This document shows positions 1 to 11,381 of a DNA stretch of 64,000 nucleotides, in pieces (within the stretch, counting starts at the first letter, position 1; each line of letters begins with the position of its first letter). Position numbers and translations under genes: made by a program. The stretch covers positions 1,736,001 to 1,800,000 of the forward strand of contig JADNRZ010000001.1 in the NCBI GenBank assembly GCA_015501605.1, given 5' to 3'. The notes below the pieces were generated by a model that was not told the DNA's origin, ran no database searches, and was given only the letters and a program-made list of their open reading frames with translations. This DNA comes from Panaeolus papilionaceus. Lineage: Eukaryota > Basidiomycota > Agaricomycetes > Agaricales.

Positions 1-132
1 GAAATTATGACTATTTTTAGACATACACGTCCAAAAATCTCTTTTCTAACAGTAATAACAATCTCAATGGAGTATTAAGCATTGCATTCATTCATTATTA
101 AATACTATAATAGAGTCTATACATTGGCTAAA

Positions 133-1102
133 CTACCAGCCCCATGTTGGTGACGGGTTGCGGATTGGACGGTCTTCGCGAACCAATGCAGCAGACACGA
201 TTTTCTTAAGCTTGCGCTTTCGTGCATCTGCTTTCTGTTGCTCCAGCGTTTTACCCTCTTTAAGAACTACGGTGAGTTTGGAAGCAGGATGTGTACGGGT
301 ACCGTAGTGTCCTCGTCCTCTGGGTTCAATCCTCGTCGGTGGTCGTGGGCCTTTAGTAACCCATGCTTCCGCTATTAAACAGTATAAACAAGCTGTAGAG
401 ATGCACAGTAATTGTTCTGATACATACCAACAACCAGTTTTGACTCCTCTAGCCTCTTATATCTAGCCGCATGGTCCCTCGCTGTCGCCAACATGTTCAT
501 AATGCGCTTGCTTGCTCGTTTTTCACTGAACTGCATCTGCAAAATGGCATAATCAATAGGTTTGCCAGAAAGTTGTCGTCCTAACATGTTCAGCTTGCGG
601 TGCGAGATTTTGAAGTTGGCGGTAGAGTATTTGTGCTGTAGGGGAGTGTTAATGAGAGAAATGGCGAGATTTGTGTTGTGTGCCTTACGGAGTCGGGTTT
701 TTTCTTTGGTGGTTCTCGTTTATCAAAGATTTTGTGCTCTTTGGAGGGTTTGGGAAGTGCAGGTTCAACAATTTCCACCTCATCGAAAAGACCGCCGGTT
801 CCCTGCTCCTTGGCTTTCTCCTTTGCCGCCTGAATTTCTTCCTCCGATTGTAGCTCTTTGACACCAGGTCCAAGTCGCTCCTTCACCCAGTCCAAAGGTT
901 TCAAAAAGCCGACACTATGTGGTATGTGATAAGTTTACTGCCCGGGTGTTTACTAGGCGAATACCTACTTTCGCCGAGTAGAGGTGAACAGACCAGCAGA
1001 CAGTGAAGGACGCTGAAGTACGCGTAAAACTAAAAAAAGTTCAAATTATAATAAAAATTGGCAAGAAATTGAAAACATACCCTGTCTCTGGTAGACCTGC
1101 AT
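133..1102 (-). CDS. Mitochondrial large-subunit ribosomal protein uL22m (L22)
   Basis: Nuclear gene for the mitochondrial ribosomal protein of the uL22 family, which lines the peptide exit tunnel of the large subunit. Five exons can be spliced in frame. A 22-nt first exon (1081-1102) encodes MQVYQRQ and exon 2 (969-1029) encodes a basic, Ser/Leu-rich stretch ([20 protein letters not shown]) typical of a mitochondrial presequence. A charged linker follows ([20 protein letters not shown]). The L22 core contains [15 protein letters not shown] and [17 protein letters not shown] segments. The last exon encodes [19 protein letters not shown], a typical uL22 beta-hairpin tail, and the protein ends in PSPTWGW. 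The family assignment is firm. The start is inferred because it is the only ATG that gives a targeting sequence in frame. The gene is transcribed divergently from YOS1. Confidence 0.85.
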
Positions 1103-1296
1103 TGCTAAAGCAACTATAAAAGTTTAGCGAAGATGGAAGAGAAAGGTTGACGCGTGACGCGTTACATGAGCGTGATGCACCGTTGTTGACACGAATGAGT
1201 GTGAGTGTAGCCTAAGTTTAGAGTGAATGTCGTTGCTCTTAATCATCATCAGTCCCACTCTCAGCGTCCTTTAATTCGTTTTCTTTCTTCTTACTC
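1103..1296. promoter_or_regulatory. Shared intergenic region between uL22m and YOS1
   Basis: This is the 194-bp space between two divergent start codons. It must hold both 5' leaders and both promoters. No clear TATA box is seen; a tandem acgcgtgacgcgt element lies at about 1150-1162. Confidence 0.4.
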
Positions 1297-1707
1297 ATGG
1301 CTTTGTTCGGAACTATTTTCTATGTCTCCCTGCTAATTATTAACGCCATTGCTATTTTGAATGAGGAGCGTTTTCTGGCTAGAAGTACGTGTATCTCGGT
1401 CATTTCTATAGCATGTCTTTGCTAAAGTATCTTTATCAGTCGGTTGGGTATCAACATCTCGTCAAGTACGTGACCCAAACGCCGGATATCAGCAGACATA
1501 CGACCAGAATGGTTTCGCTGGTCCACAAGAAGTTGGCGTGAAAGCCCGTCTCATTGACCTTATTAGCGCCGTGCGCACATTGATGAGAAGTCCGTCAACT
1601 CAGCTCCTTTATTTCGCAAATATCCTATTGACCAATACTCCCCAAATACAGTACCACTAATAGCCGTCAACACTTTGGTCATTATGTATGCATTAGTGTG
1701 GGGTTGA
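1297..1707 (+). CDS. Yos1/IER3IP1-like small membrane protein of ER-Golgi transport
   Basis: Small protein of the Yos1 family, which works with Yip1/Yif1 in COPII vesicle transport from the ER to the Golgi. Exon 1 encodes MALFGTIFYVSLLIINAIAI followed by LNEERFLAR, the hallmark N-terminal membrane anchor. Splicing at the AGA A|gtacgt donor and the next acceptor restores the conserved IGW motif. The middle is polar (PNAGYQQTYDQNGFAG). VGVKARLIDLISAVRTLMRI then leads, across a second intron, into a C-terminal membrane helix (PLIAVNTLVIMYALVWG) and TGA at 1705-1707. Both splice sites rejoin a split Ile codon, as the family alignment requires. About 90 residues with two transmembrane segments match the usual size. 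Confidence 0.88.
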
Positions 1708-1866
1708 CCCCACTGTATATCGTCATTCCGCAGACTCAGTCCTTAGATTTATATTCCCGCCCACCACACCCACACCCGTAATGAACACATGCTTGTTACG
1801 CATGCAAAAGATATCGTACAATGGAGATGACCCTACAAATGGACCACTATCCGCTTAATTGATTAG

Positions 1867-2743
1867 CTATTGATTCAGTCTCTCATATTCTTCTTCAATT
1901 TGTCGGACGAAGTCACTGATCTCATGGCCATTCTAACAACAGAAAAATGAGCAACGTGGAAAAAAGCAATCGCAGAGTGTTAATACTACCGACCTCGCAA
2001 GACCTCCAAGTTCCGTCGTGTACACAGACAGCCTTCTCGTTGATGAGAACAGTGCAACTGTTCCTGCATGGCACTTCAACACAAGGATCATACACTACAT
2101 GCATGGTATGGGCGACTCACTTTATTCCCAGCTTCTTGCCTAGGATTACACTTTCCTGTAGGAGAGTGATACCTTCTTCCGCCTTACCGCTAGCATCGAA
2201 TCCTGCACATTCACCAGCGCCACTATGTTCCCAGTCTATACCTGCGACTTTGGCACACTTGAACGCGACATCCGGCTCCCCAACCTTATAACGACCTTCA
2301 TAATTCTGGCATTGAACAAACTCCCACCATTTCTTGAAAGGCGTATGTTTGTGCACACAAAGTTGTTGAACATTTCCTGCACATTCTTCTGGACCGTGCA
2401 TACACCACACTCCGAAGTCAGGTTGAGTAGAATCAATCCTACGGTATGAGAATAAGTAGTCAGCGCGTGAGCATTTGGGACAGATGCTGTCAAATATATA
2501 CCTCCCCACGTAAACCAAAGAAAGATCAACTTTATCTTGTACGCGTTCCAAGACCCTGTTAAAGGTCGTTTCACACAACAGCGCGTCTGGACAGCGACTC
2601 ATAACCCCGAGCTGGACCGGGACCTTGTTGTCGAAGGTTGTGCTTAACGGAGACTGCAGAATAAAATCGGGCACGCTTGCAGACCTCGCCAGGAGAAATA
2701 GGCTCGTAGTAAAAAGCGAGGCGAGAGATGCACTGGTACGCAT
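1867..2743 (-). CDS. GILT-family (gamma-interferon-inducible lysosomal) thiol reductase
   Basis: Secretory thiol reductase of the GILT family. The N-terminus (MRTSASLASLFTTSLFLLAR) is a signal peptide. The GILT signature CxHGxxECxxNxxxxC is fully present as CMHGPEECAGNVQQLC. The N-terminal catalytic region reads VMSRCPDALLCETTF, so the two cysteines are five residues apart rather than the canonical CxxC; CPDxxxC arrangements may be normal for fungal members. The rest (KWWEFVQCQNYEG, GIDWEHSGAGECAGF) is typical. Two introns near the 3' end must be removed. After GKKLGI a 57-nt intron leads to KNSCTVLINEKAVCVHDG, and after WRSCE another leads to NGHEISDFVRQIEEEYERL and the stop. The gene is convergent with YOS1 and 159 bp away. 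Confidence 0.82.
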
Positions 2744-3182
2744 TGTGATCTATGTAAGGGTTGAACGTAGAGGTTGAAGAGAGAGGTTCAATGAAATGCA
2801 TCGATGCTTAATCTGCCACTACAGAAGAATCCCAGCCATCATTGCGTCATATCTTCCCACTGCTACATACCAGTGATGAATGTCTCATTATAATAATCAT
2901 ATTCATAAATTATCCATAACACAACATCTTTAGCAAATTGCATTAAAATCTATTAGAATTGGACAGAACCTTGAATGTGGCGTACAAAGAAAGTCCAATA
3001 TCATATAACTAAATTACTTTCTATGACCTCTGTTAAAAGCACGAAATCCCTGAGCCTTCTTAGGTGGCCTATGTTGCGACCTTCTCTGATCAATTCCAGC
3101 AGCAGATAATAACTCTTATCTTGTCTGGTTTGGGTGTGGAGGGCTTTGGAACCTGGGATGTCGATGTATACTTTAACATAGG
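2744..3182. other. Intergenic region between GILT gene and MIX23
   Basis: AT-rich 439-bp spacer between the start of the GILT gene and the 3' end of MIX23. It must contain the GILT promoter. The open frames inside it do not look like coding sequence, and I see no RNA gene or repeat. Confidence 0.4.
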
Positions 3183-3964
3183 CTACCTTTGAGCCTGATC
3201 CCACAATTGACGGGCTTCTTCGTCGGTACGTGGAGGTACAAAGTACTGGCAACGAGACCTAAAGGCTGTATGATACTACTCGGTCAGTTCAACACTCCAA
3301 TTTATTTGTAACATGACTTGAGCTGACCTTCCACTGCCCGCTTCCGTACAATAGTTTCAACTGTAAGTTCGTTGTGGACATGGTTCCTCTGTTGACAGTT
3401 TTATGAACACGTCGATTCCTAGGCAAATGCATGAAACGTACCTTCACTTGTTCCTCAAAGATGCTAGCTTGGGTTTTCCTCTGCGTTGCTGCATCTGTGC
3501 TATCCGCTAGACTAGCGCGCTTTTCGGCCAATGATTGATCCACCACCGACGAACAGAACTGGACTAACTGAGTACGCCGCTTCCAGTTGTCTAAATCAAA
3601 AGTCATTAGAAAAGTCGAATGAAATGCGGATTAAACTCACCGACCAATTCTCTCCATAGGTAAGCACAAGCCTGGTCCTGGAAGTTCTCTGTTGATGAAC
3701 TCGAATGCATACGGTCTTGGTCGCGCATTGCAGCGTTGGCTCTGTTCAACCTCACGACGATTGTATCATCGAGTTTTCTGTACTCTTTCAGTATTTCTGG
3801 TAAACAAGTTAGAGTCTTGTTTGGAATGAGATATACTTTTGAAAGAGTTATATACCCTTGAATAGAGATAAATCATGACAAGTATCAGCAGACACTTGTA
3901 TGGTTCTAGTTGACTTGGGGGTGTAAATAGCAACACTCCCTAGTTGAGGTTGATTTGTGGGCAT
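3183..3964 (-). CDS. MIX23 family protein (CID2/CCDC58), mitochondrial intermembrane space
   Basis: Homologue of the MIX23 family (human CCDC58, S. pombe Cid2), a small helical protein of the mitochondrial intermembrane space. Splicing in frame gives TCHDLSLFKEILKEYRKLDD, TIVVRLNRANAAMRDQD, CAYLWRELVDNWKRRTQLVQ, FCSSVV, QASIFEEQVKRNHVHNELTV, ETIVRKRAVEAFRSRC and QYFVPP, and the protein ends at DQAQR with a TAG. The CAYLW cysteine, the helical NELTVE-type segment and the C-terminal RC...F.PP motif line up with the human protein. The last exons were placed by requiring these motifs, using a 53-nt intron after EEQVK and a small one before AFRSRC. The start was taken at MPTNQPQ; an upstream ATG near 4087 (MSLTPRS) is open in the same frame and would nearly touch DIM1. 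Confidence 0.75.
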
Positions 3965-4131
3965 TGTTGTGGAGTTTGAAGTCTGTTGGATATTCAACAA
4001 ATTGTTTTCGGAGATGGACGAGCTGGTGTGTAACACCGGCTCTCGGCATCTACCGTTAACACTGTTTGATCGTGGGGTCAAGCTCATTTGTCTGTGATTG
4101 CTGCTAATCTCTACAACCAAACCTCTCCAAA
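3965..4131. promoter_or_regulatory. Bidirectional promoter region, MIX23/DIM1
   Basis: Only 167 bp separate the two divergent start codons, so the core promoters must overlap. No classic TATA box is visible. Confidence 0.45.
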
Positions 4132-5327
<1,196 letters not shown>

Positions 5328-5778
5328 GCCGAAAATCCCAACCCACATCCGGCTCGCGCACCCTATCAGCAGGGCGCAGTTTATATCGCATCCCAGCGTA
5401 CTGATACCCTTTTCCAGACTCCTCTCTGCGTTTCATGAAGTTGGCATTCACTTTTCATGATTTACCGTGCTAGAGATCATCACCGCCGGTGGCACTACAC
5501 TTACCCTGATACCCTCCAAAAGAGTCTCATGCATCACGAGCGACTCACCCTCGAAGGAATGGTTGCTGTGGGTGCTCATCAGTCCCTGGGCTATCACTAG
5601 GCACTATGACGCACTTCCGCCACTTCTCCCTTTTGCTACAACCTACATACACGCACCTCGGTTTCGACCATCACCTTCTTCCCCCCATGTAACTTTACGC
5701 CTTTTCAAGCGCCTATAATTCAATATGTGTATCTAGTATCACACCGCTCCTCCCACTTTGTAATTTCACTACTTCGAA
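5328..5778. other. Intergenic region downstream of DIM1
   Basis: 451 bp of mixed composition, pyrimidine-rich towards 5640-5760. A small open frame (5467-5718) has no family resemblance and a composition unlike the neighbouring genes, so it is not called. Confidence 0.35.
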
Positions 5779-7600
5779 ATGATTGCCGCGACAAGGCATT
5801 TACCGTATGTACCAATATGTCGTGTTAGCCCACTTTAGTGTGGAAACATACACAGCATAAACAGGTGACATAGACGTTTTCCGCCATCTAATAGCCAGCC
5901 GAGATGCGGTGCTGCTACTAACCAATTTTGTTGTTCTTGCTTAAAGCCTCGGATTATACTAGTATCTACCAGCACCCAGCAGTTCCTATTGCGTTGAATA
6001 ACCGTCGGAAAATGCACGAGCGTCTATTGGCAGCTGGGTGTATTAGATTTGAACGCGACCTTGAGATTACGCAGGCTGCGCCCCGACATACAAACCACTC
6101 TACTAGTAGGCAATCGATACACACCTACCCGAATAACTCGAGTTACGATACTACTTTTAGCACAAAAGTTTATTATTAGGTTTGCTAAATTCCTCATGGC
6201 GGCGTCAGAGAACATCTCACGGCAGCCCTTGGCAAGACAGGGAAGATTCTTGACTCTGTTGCTACGATATGCTCCTAAATCAAGGACTGATAGAAATTCA
6301 AAATTGTAAAATTGACTCGCAATGTGTTAGGATGCGTAATGCTGAGCATCTCTAGTCAATCGGACTTCCTTCAGGCGATTGTGTACAAGCAGTAATTATT
6401 TTAATGCCTGACTGAACTCGCGGCCACACGAGCATACCCAAGGTCTATGCAAATCGGCAAAATTGGCATAAGCAGTTTGCAAGTAAAAAACGCACGTACT
6501 TCATTTCAGGTGAGCTGTACGAATGTGTCGCCGAACAGTTTGCTTTCACCGACGTATCCGCATGTCTACGACGTTTTTTCGGACGTTTCTACCGTTGCAG
6601 TGCACTTGAACCAAATGCGCAGCGGCAGACCTTCAGTCTCGCCAGGGATTGCTCGCTTTACCAAATGTCTTAGTTCTTCCTCGCACGAGGATTGGGCTTG
6701 TCGACCAAGAACGTGAGATTGCGAATAAAATTCTTCCTTCTGCCTTTTCCTGGGACGCTTTGAGTCTTCAGTCCATTCACTGATCGAAGTTATAGGTGGT
6801 AGGTGGCTTTCAAGTTTTTTTGAGTAAGCAATATGCATATACTGTTATAGAACCGGAGAGTTACCAATCAATATCGGACGTTGGTGGAAAGTCGAAGTGC
6901 ACCCCAGCCATTTTTGGAACACGAGTCTAGCAAATGCAGGTGCCAATGTCATCGGCACGTACCTGGAACAGTTCAATAGCGCGGGAGGAAATAGTTCTCG
7001 CAAGCTGGGCAACCTTCTCTTCAAGTCAGGTTGTGGTGTAATACTGACCCGCAAGGTACGAAAGGATTGTTTGACGAGCGCACATAGGTCACCTCTACAA
7101 TGCATGAACAATTAAGCAAAAGTTTTGGGAAATGTCGTGCCGGACACTGACCTCATATACTGATAGTCCGAAGTCTGGACTGTGAAGTATGTGCGTTGAG
7201 TAACATGCATTACTGGAAAAATTTACGAGGACTGTGGATGCTGTTCAAGTACGAGCCAAACCGATAGTCATTTTATACATAGCTGTCTTGTGTTTCCCTG
7301 GGTCATTGAGAATATAAAACCGGAAAATGAGCTCATCGTGGGTGGCTCAAGGGGCCAGAACTACGTTGCATACAACGGTGGTAAGTGTAGACCCTTTCGA
7401 AGCCCTTGAAGGAAAAAAACAAAACTGCAATCTTGCGTCTGTGGGTTTTTGTGGATGTCCTCAGAATTCATGTCCCTGCTCAGCTGTTGCTTTCGAATTC
7501 TGGGTGTTATACAGAATTAAAGTTAACCCAATTTAGATCAAGTTACTCGTGGGGGAAGGATGAGAATCGGTTTGCTAAGGAAGACATATGACTGAGGTTG
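5779..7600 (+). other. Unresolved plus-strand coding traces (multi-exon gene or remnant)
   Basis: I cannot name this region, but several stretches read like exons. About 5965-6072 encodes YQHPAVPIALNNRRKMHERL then LAAGCIRFERDLEITQ, preceded by a good branch point and pyrimidine tract. About 6195-6276 encodes REHLTAALGKTGKILDSVAT. About 6640-6770 encodes LLALPNVLVLPRTRIGLVDQ then EREIANKILPSAFSWDALS. About 6860-7052 encodes INIGRWWKVEVHPSHFWNTS then LANAGANVIGTYLEQF. About 7225-7370 encodes a Cys-rich piece ending FPWVIENIKPENELIVGGSR. A possible start is ATG 5779, followed by a GTATGT donor. I could not join these pieces into one frame with canonical introns. It could be an intron-rich lineage-specific gene, two small genes, or a decayed gene. 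No function is proposed. Confidence 0.3.
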
Positions 7601-7769
7601 TTTTACTCGGTTCGGGAGAAAGTATGAGCCTGCCTGCAGAAAGGAGTTTGTAGGCGCACGATGACATATATTTCGTTTCCGCTGATACCATAAAGAGATA
7701 CAACCAAGATTACTACACAAAATGAATCAGTGGAGATATCAAAGCAAAGTACGAGTCAATTACCCGTGT

Positions 7770-8469
7770 CTATTCTAGGACCATGGGCTGGAACGGTTGA
7801 GAAAGGGATTCCCCACTCCAGTCATCCTCTTCAATAGTTGTTGTTTCCCTTTTATTGGCACTTGGACCATCTTGTTCCCTCCTTATGCCCATGCTGAAAG
7901 CCCCGACGGGCATGGACTGAGTACTCAAGAAGGGTCGAGACGGGGTGCGTAGAGGTCTGATTGGTCGGGGCACCCTTGCTTCATTCAGCTGAGTAGTAGT
8001 TGACTCTGAGTCATTACTCTGAGCTTCGTTGCTTGCTTCGAATGAACGAGAACGTTTAAGTACGCGTGGATCCGTGTTCTGGTCATCTCTGGTGGTAGAT
8101 GTATTCCCGTACGCATCGATCATGGCATCCCTCATGGAAGTAAAGATGGCGCCAGTGGTCTGAGCACGACTGAAGGAAGATGGTGTGGTGCGATAGCCCT
8201 CCGTCACATCTAACGATATGATAATCAAAAGAGAGTAGATAACAATCAAGTCGAAATGCTTACTCTTTCTGACACGGGCACCTACACTTCTCAAACGTTG
8301 AGTAAGATCATCGTCTATTCTATGAATGTTGATGAAAGAACCATAAACCGGTTAGAAGGAGATATGTTTGATAATAGTGAAAATATTACCCAGTTGAAAG
8401 AGAGAAACGGTCTGAAGAGTCAAGCTCACGACGAAGCTCATCAGTTTCAACTCTTTTGGATTCAGTCAT
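7770..8469 (-). CDS. Hug1/Dif1/Spd1-like ribonucleotide reductase inhibitor (probable)
   Basis: Three exons splice to a protein of about 220 residues. Exon 1 encodes MTESKRVETDELRRELDSSD. Exon 2 encodes DDDLTQRLRSVGARVRK and exon 3 begins DVTEGYRTTPSSFSRAQTTG. The segment SVGARVRK-x-VTEGY resembles the Hug motif of the fungal ribonucleotide-reductase regulators Hug1, Dif1 and Spd1 (NRVNKSVKTGY in yeast Hug1). These small disordered proteins restrain RNR or its nuclear import and are controlled by the DNA-damage checkpoint. The rest is polar and disordered (VLKRSRSFEASNEAQSND), with a C-terminal acidic EEDDWSGESLSQPF. Family membership rests mainly on this one short motif, so it is probable rather than certain. 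The gene is divergent from the kinase gene at 8925. Confidence 0.58.
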
Positions 8470-8924
8470 GACTGGAGGAGATGAACATTGAGAAGACAGG
8501 CCTCTTATGTAAGTTGAACGTTCAAACAACATGTTGACAGTCTTAACCATTTCAAGACTATTTTATTTTCTTCTTAAATTCAGATGGTTTCAGTCTTTAT
8601 TGTTCAAAATAAATTCTATAAAAAATGAAAGAAAAATGAAGAAAAAATAAGACTTTAGAATGAGATTTATATTGTAACAAGATCGAAATAATTATCTCCA
8701 TAAAGTATTCAAAGTCATCATCGGCTCTTCGGAGGCTTGTGTCCACTCTGATTCGGGGTCCAGCCTTCATGAGAGTCAACAGCAATTGAACAATTGACCG
8801 ACATGCACATTGCATTTCAAACATCTTTCAACTATCTTTACAACTCTCATAGTTTCAACTCCTTCCGCTTCGTGCTCACAAATATCTATGGTGTTTGTTG
8901 GTCATACATACAGCTCACAGGAGG
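8470..8924. other. Divergent intergenic region, RNR-inhibitor-like gene / PDK
   Basis: 455 bp, AT-rich at 8560-8700. Holds both promoters. No repeat or RNA gene recognised. Confidence 0.4.
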
Positions 8925-10792
8925 ATGCTTCACCACGTTAAACAGGCTCCACCTAGAATTCGGCCGTTGTCGTTTGGATTTCTTCGATGTCTGTCTTCTC
9001 GAGCACCAGAAAACACAGCGTTACATTTCTATCAAAATCGTCAACTAGAGCTTTATGCCTCTAAAGAAGCGAAAAGACTCACCCTTCGTCAGCTTGTAAG
9101 TTCATTCTTGCCTGCTCGTCGTAACCGCATCTTGACCGAAACTCTGCCAGGTATACTTCGGTCGCTCCATGACTGACGAACGGTTGATCAAAGTTCGCCT
9201 TTTACAATCATGTGCTATCCGTAACTGCCTGACAATATAGCAGAGTGCAAACTATGTCAGGACCGAACTACCTGTCAGGATAGCCCATCGCTTGCGCGAT
9301 TTACAGGCATTACCATACATTGTTGTAACACAGGAGGGTGTTGCAAAGGTTTATGAGGTTAGTTGATGTCCTTTTGTTATCTTTTCATATTTTAAGACGA
9401 AGAACATAGCTGTATTGGTCGGCGTTCGAAAAGTACGCTTCAGCGCAATGCTACAAACCAAGTCCGATTTATGTTTGACAGGTTCCGTCGTTATCCCCCA
9501 ATCACTACTATCGAGGAGAACAACAAATTCTGCGACTTTGTTGCTGAACTCCTCAATGAGCAGTTCGTGTTTCATTTATGCCCTATGTATCACCTCGAAG
9601 ACTCATCAGCATAATCAGCGCTCCAGTAATCCCTAACCTATCCTTAGGATTATCCCTGTCTTCCCCCTATTTGTCCCCCGACAAGCTAGACTCCTTCATG
9701 CGAAGGATGCTCGTATCTCGAATTTCACGTCGAGTCTTGGCTGAACATCATATTGCGCTTTCGAAGGGATTTTCTGGGCATGGAATGGAATCACAAAGTG
9801 AACCACATGTTGGTATAATCTTTACAGGCCTTAATGTTCGGCGGAGCGTCGAACGTTGTGTGGATATTCTCTACAAGAACAAGACACTGTCTACGAATCT
9901 CTTGAGTGACTCTAACAACAAACCACCGGCGATTCAGATTGAGGGTCATTTGGATACTCAGTTTGCGTACATCCGAGAACATCTGGAGTGAGTTGTCTAC
10001 GAAGTGGTCATCCTCAGTCACTGACTCTCTAATATAGCTATATTATATTCGAACTTCTAAAAAACGTACGTTTTTTCTTCAATCTCATATAATTCCCTTG
10101 ATTCACGATGGATTCACTAGTCCATGCGAGCTGTACATGTTAACCACCGAAACCGCGATACAGTTCCACCAATCCAAGTTACGATAGTTGCAGGTGAACA
10201 TGACGTTGGAATTCGGATATCAGACCAAGGTAGGATACATTGTGGACGTTTTCAGGCAAGGAATGCTCATTGGCACCTAGGTGGAGGACTCCGAAATGCT
10301 CAGAATGAAGCCATGCGTCCCTCCGACCTATTCTCATTTTCACATGTCAGGAATGCGGAAAGGCTTGGATATGAGCGCATCGATGCTCTTCGTAATGCAA
10401 GCTCGAGTGACAAGGGTTTACGAGCAACGATCGATGAACAAATCGACGACAAAAAGTCGGGCAACCACGAGGCCTTGTCAAGAAAGAGCATTGGCATCGG
10501 TCTACCGATGAGCCATATCTACGCAACGTCTGTTCAACCATTTCCGTCATGCACACTCCTGTTAATTCTTTATTTTTCAGGTACTTCGGGGGATCGCTAG
10601 ACCTGGTGTCGTTGGACGGTTGGGGTAAGATTCTAACCTATTTTGGTCGACAGTGTGTTGACTGTGTTATAGGAACGGATGCCTACGTCCGACTCCCAAA
10701 ACTTGTGAGTATTTTTAGTGTGAATACAACAGATCCTTGCTTGACAGATGACGCAATAACAGGGTACAAACTTGGAAGGAATTGAAGTTTGA
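8925..10792 (+). CDS. Mitochondrial pyruvate/branched-chain ketoacid dehydrogenase kinase
   Basis: Protein kinase of the PDK/BCKDK family (GHKL fold), which phosphorylates and switches off a mitochondrial 2-oxoacid dehydrogenase. The N-terminus is a presequence (MLHHVKQAPPRIRPLSFGFL). HFYQNRQLELYASKEAKRLT and FGRSMTDERLIKSANYVRTE follow, then LPVRIAHRLRDLQALPYIVV. The H-box is RRVLAEHHIALS and the N-box is ELLKNSMRAV. The G1 box is ISDQGGGL, restored only after removing a 60-nt intron. The G2 box is GIGLPMSHIYA, and the C-terminus is YFGGSLDLVSLDGWGTDAYV. About ten introns. PDK versus BCKDK specificity cannot be settled by eye. An in-frame ATG 30 nt upstream (8895) is an alternative start. 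TGA at 10790-10792. Confidence 0.9.
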
Positions 10793-11381
10793 AACTTTGA
10801 GCCATATTGGAGCACATCGTGGTTGGGGCGCAAGTTGTCATCACATAGAAAGGGTCACCTGTAAGCAATCGTGAGGTCTGCACGATAATTTTCATCTTCT
10901 ACGTCCGCACCAAAGACGGAAGTTACTGCCCATTAGCGACAGCACGGCTGTGAGGGTGTGCGTTAGACCAACAAAAATCCTTTGGAGACGGAGATTACCT
11001 AAATGATAGTAAATCTACCTAACTCCCTCCAAGTTCCCCAGTACTTTCTCACAGTCAGAGATGGTTCACGATTGTACTTATAATGCCTTCGTGTGATTCT
11101 TGAATCTATTATTTATGTACATGTCCATTGGTTGTATATGAAGAAAACACTTGTTATAATCAGCTTATGATTTTTTATATTCTTTTTTTAAATTAAATTT
11201 CAAGGGATAACTTGGACGCATGTCATCGCGAAAAGGTACACACTGCCTCACATTCATTCGGCCGCAATGGGCAGTCCGGGCTAAGCCTGCTGTCAAGTTG
11301 TGATCTTAAAGGGTGTTGAGATAATAAGGCAAGAGATTTTTCCCTTCAACCACCCACATTGCCTTCAGTCTGTGATACTCA
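10793..11381. other. Intergenic region
   Basis: 589 bp without a gene call. An AT-rich block lies at 11100-11205. No RNA gene or transposon signature seen; it presumably holds the promoter of the Pro/Gln-rich gene. Confidence 0.4.

Noticed and set aside
9351..9575. Minus-strand open frame across the PDK gene
   Set aside because: Covers an intron and conserved PDK exons in antisense; shadow frame.
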